The notes beneath the pieces are model-generated. The model had not been told where the DNA came from. It made no database searches and was given only the letters and a program-made list of their open reading frames with translations. The translations under genes and the position numbers were made by a program. Source: CAG-1000 sp964545285 (GTDB lineage Bacteria; Bacillota_I; Bacilli_A; RF39; UBA660). Taken from it: 14,677 nt of DNA. The stretch lies in assembly GCA_964545285.1 (NCBI GenBank), contig CAZJEW010000028.1:1-14677 (forward strand), given 5' to 3'. Within the stretch, counting starts at the first letter, position 1, and each line of letters begins with the position of its first letter. This document shows positions 13,419-14,677 of this stretch, one piece after another.

Positions 13419-14651
13419 ATGAATAGAAATATCATTTGTATTGATTTAAAAAGTTTTTTTGCTTCATGTGAATGTATTAATATGGGACTAGATCCATTTA
13501 CTACACCATTAGTAGTTGCAGATATATCTCGTGGTAATGGTGCTATGACATTAGCTGCCACACCATATTTAAGAAGTTTAGGAGTTGAATCAAGAAGCAG
13601 AGTATTCACATTACCTAAGAACATTAAAATAATATTTGCTAAGCCTAGAATGCGTTTATATGAAGAAATGAGTTATAAAGTATTAAATATATACAAAGAA
13701 TATATTAGTGAGGAAGATATATTGGTATTTTCAATAGATGAAGTGTTCATGGATGTAACAAATTATTTAAAATACTATAATAAAACTGACTATGAATTAG
13801 CGCTTCTTATAATGAAAACAATTAAAAATAAAACAGGTCTTACTTCTACTTGTGGTATTGGTCCAAATATGTTTTTAGCAAAAGTAGCAATGGATACAGA
13901 AGCAAAACATAATAAAAATTTTATATCAAAATGGACATACGAAGATGTTAAAACAAAATTACAAGAAATAACACCACTTTCAAAAATATGTGGTATAGGA
14001 AAAAATTATGAAAAACATCTTAATGATTTAGGAATACATAAATTAAAAGATATATTTAAATATCAAAGAACATTTTATATAAAAAGATTCGGAATAGTTG
14101 CAGGAAATGATTTATGGTGTAAAGCAAATGGTATAGATTTTAAAAGTGTACAAGAAGAAAACAGACGAGAAAAAGAAAAATCAATGAGTTTGAGTCAAAT
14201 ATTGATGAGAGATTATACTAGAAATGAAGCTTTTTTAATAGCAATAGAAATGAATGATATGCTATGTAGAAAATTACGAAACTCCAATAAATTAACAGGG
14301 AGAATTACTTTTGGAATAAAGTATTCAAAGGAATTAAACAAAGGATTTCATGACTCAATATCAATAGATAAAACAGATGACATTAATATAATACTAGATG
14401 TATTAAAGTATATATATGAATCAAATATTGAAGATTTGCCTATAAGAAAAATAAGCATTCATTTTTCTGATTTAATTGCAAAAAGAAGTACACAACTAAG
14501 TTTATTTGATAATAACAATAAAACAAAAAAATATACAGACACTTTGGATAAAATATATACTAAACATGGTCCGGTAACATTATTAAGAGCATCTTCCCTA
14601 CTTCAAAATTCTACAATAAAAAATAGAGAAAAATTTAAAAACATTATATAA
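13419..14651 (+). CDS. Y-family lesion-bypass DNA polymerase, UvrX/YqjW-like
   Basis: The 410-residue translesion polymerase copies past damaged bases. The start IICIDLKSFFASCE carries catalytic Asp9 and the steric-gate Phe14; Lys11 in place of the DinB Asp is typical of the UmuC/UvrX branch. MGLDPFTTPLVVAD and AATPYLRSLGVESRSRVF closely follow SP-beta UvrX. The second catalytic pair is Asp107-Glu108 (SIDEVF). A helix-hairpin-helix thumb motif CGIGKN lies near residue 190, the little-finger domain fills about 240-350, and QLSLF (359-363) is a sliding-clamp-binding motif. Length is normal for the family. Chromosomal and prophage copies cannot be told apart here; no other phage genes are in view. 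It has its own promoter and a possible SOS box. Confidence 0.93.
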   Translation: MNRNIICIDLKSFFASCECINMGLDPFTTPLVVADISRGNGAMTLAATPYLRSLGVESRSRVFTLPKNIKIIFAKPRMRLYEEMSYKVLNIYKEYISEEDILVFSIDEVFMDVTNYLKYYNKTDYELALLIMKTIKNKTGLTSTCGIGPNMFLAKVAMDTEAKHNKNFISKWTYEDVKTKLQEITPLSKICGIGKNYEKHLNDLGIHKLKDIFKYQRTFYIKRFGIVAGNDLWCKANGIDFKSVQEENRREKEKSMSLSQILMRDYTRNEAFLIAIEMNDMLCRKLRNSNKLTGRITFGIKYSKELNKGFHDSISIDKTDDINIILDVLKYIYESNIEDLPIRKISIHFSDLIAKRSTQLSLFDNNNKTKKYTDTLDKIYTKHGPVTLLRASSLLQNSTIKNREKFKNII

Positions 14652-14677
14652 ATAATTAAAATATTAAATATTTCTAT

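Noticed and set aside
13379..13624. 81-codon minus-strand ORF over the start of the polymerase gene
   Set aside because: Antisense to a well-conserved gene, runs across its promoter and has no family features.
14652..14677. AT-rich inverted sequence after the polymerase stop as a terminator
   Set aside because: The sequence ends before a stem and T-run could be completed, so nothing can be decided.
1..14677. CRISPR arrays, tRNA/rRNA genes, insertion sequences, prophage attachment sites
   Set aside because: No regularly spaced repeats, cloverleaf or rRNA sequence, transposase or terminal repeats were found by eye on either strand.

Overview
The window looks like chromosome of a very AT-rich, low-GC Gram-positive bacterium (Bacillota, Bacilli/Mollicutes-like, of the uncultured gut type). 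The evidence is the gene order rimP-nusA-ylxR-infB, strong AGGAGG ribosome sites, sigma-A promoters of the TTGACA-17-TATAAT type and a UvrX-like Y-family polymerase. TGA is a stop here: it ends the ABC ATPase gene inside an ATGA overlap, and Trp is written TGG throughout, so the Mycoplasma code does not apply.

Layout. Positions 1-2525 (minus) hold the transcription/translation operon rimP-nusA-ylxR-infB, with infB cut by the left edge. RimP is reduced to one domain, ylxQ is absent, and the promoter and a leader hairpin lie at 2548-2615. Next is a 55-residue zinc-ribbon gene (2658-2825, minus) with its own promoter and terminator. Positions 2972-7482 (minus) are one export operon: promoter, 26-codon leader peptide, intrinsic terminator, MsbA-type ABC exporter, then an ABC-2 ATPase with two permeases. 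The leader and terminator look like an attenuator. Positions 7566-9704 (minus) encode a secreted Ig-like/repeat surface protein interrupted by one in-frame TGA, read from a promoter so close to the ATG that the mRNA would be leaderless.

Positions 9760-13329 form a divergent pair. On the minus strand is a Rel/SpoT homologue with an intact (p)ppGpp hydrolase site, a Gln where the synthetase needs its catalytic Glu, and no C-terminal half beyond TGS. On the plus strand is a single-ring Clp-D1-like AAA+ ATPase with an unrecognised N-terminal half. Their promoters are mirror images around a perfect 8-bp-arm palindrome that contains both -35 boxes. The Rel mRNA has a roughly 160-nt leader with a 33-codon upstream ORF whose stop codon lies in the loop of a terminator hairpin just before the Rel ribosome site. 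The window ends with a UvrX-like error-prone polymerase (13419-14651, plus) with a near-consensus SOS box over its ribosome site.

The most original material is the mirror-symmetric promoter shared by the Rel-like hydrolase and the Clp-like ATPase, and two independent leader-peptide/terminator arrangements that could tie (p)ppGpp hydrolysis and drug or peptide export to translation. Family names, motifs and coordinates were read by eye; no similarity search, fold calculation or expression data was available.
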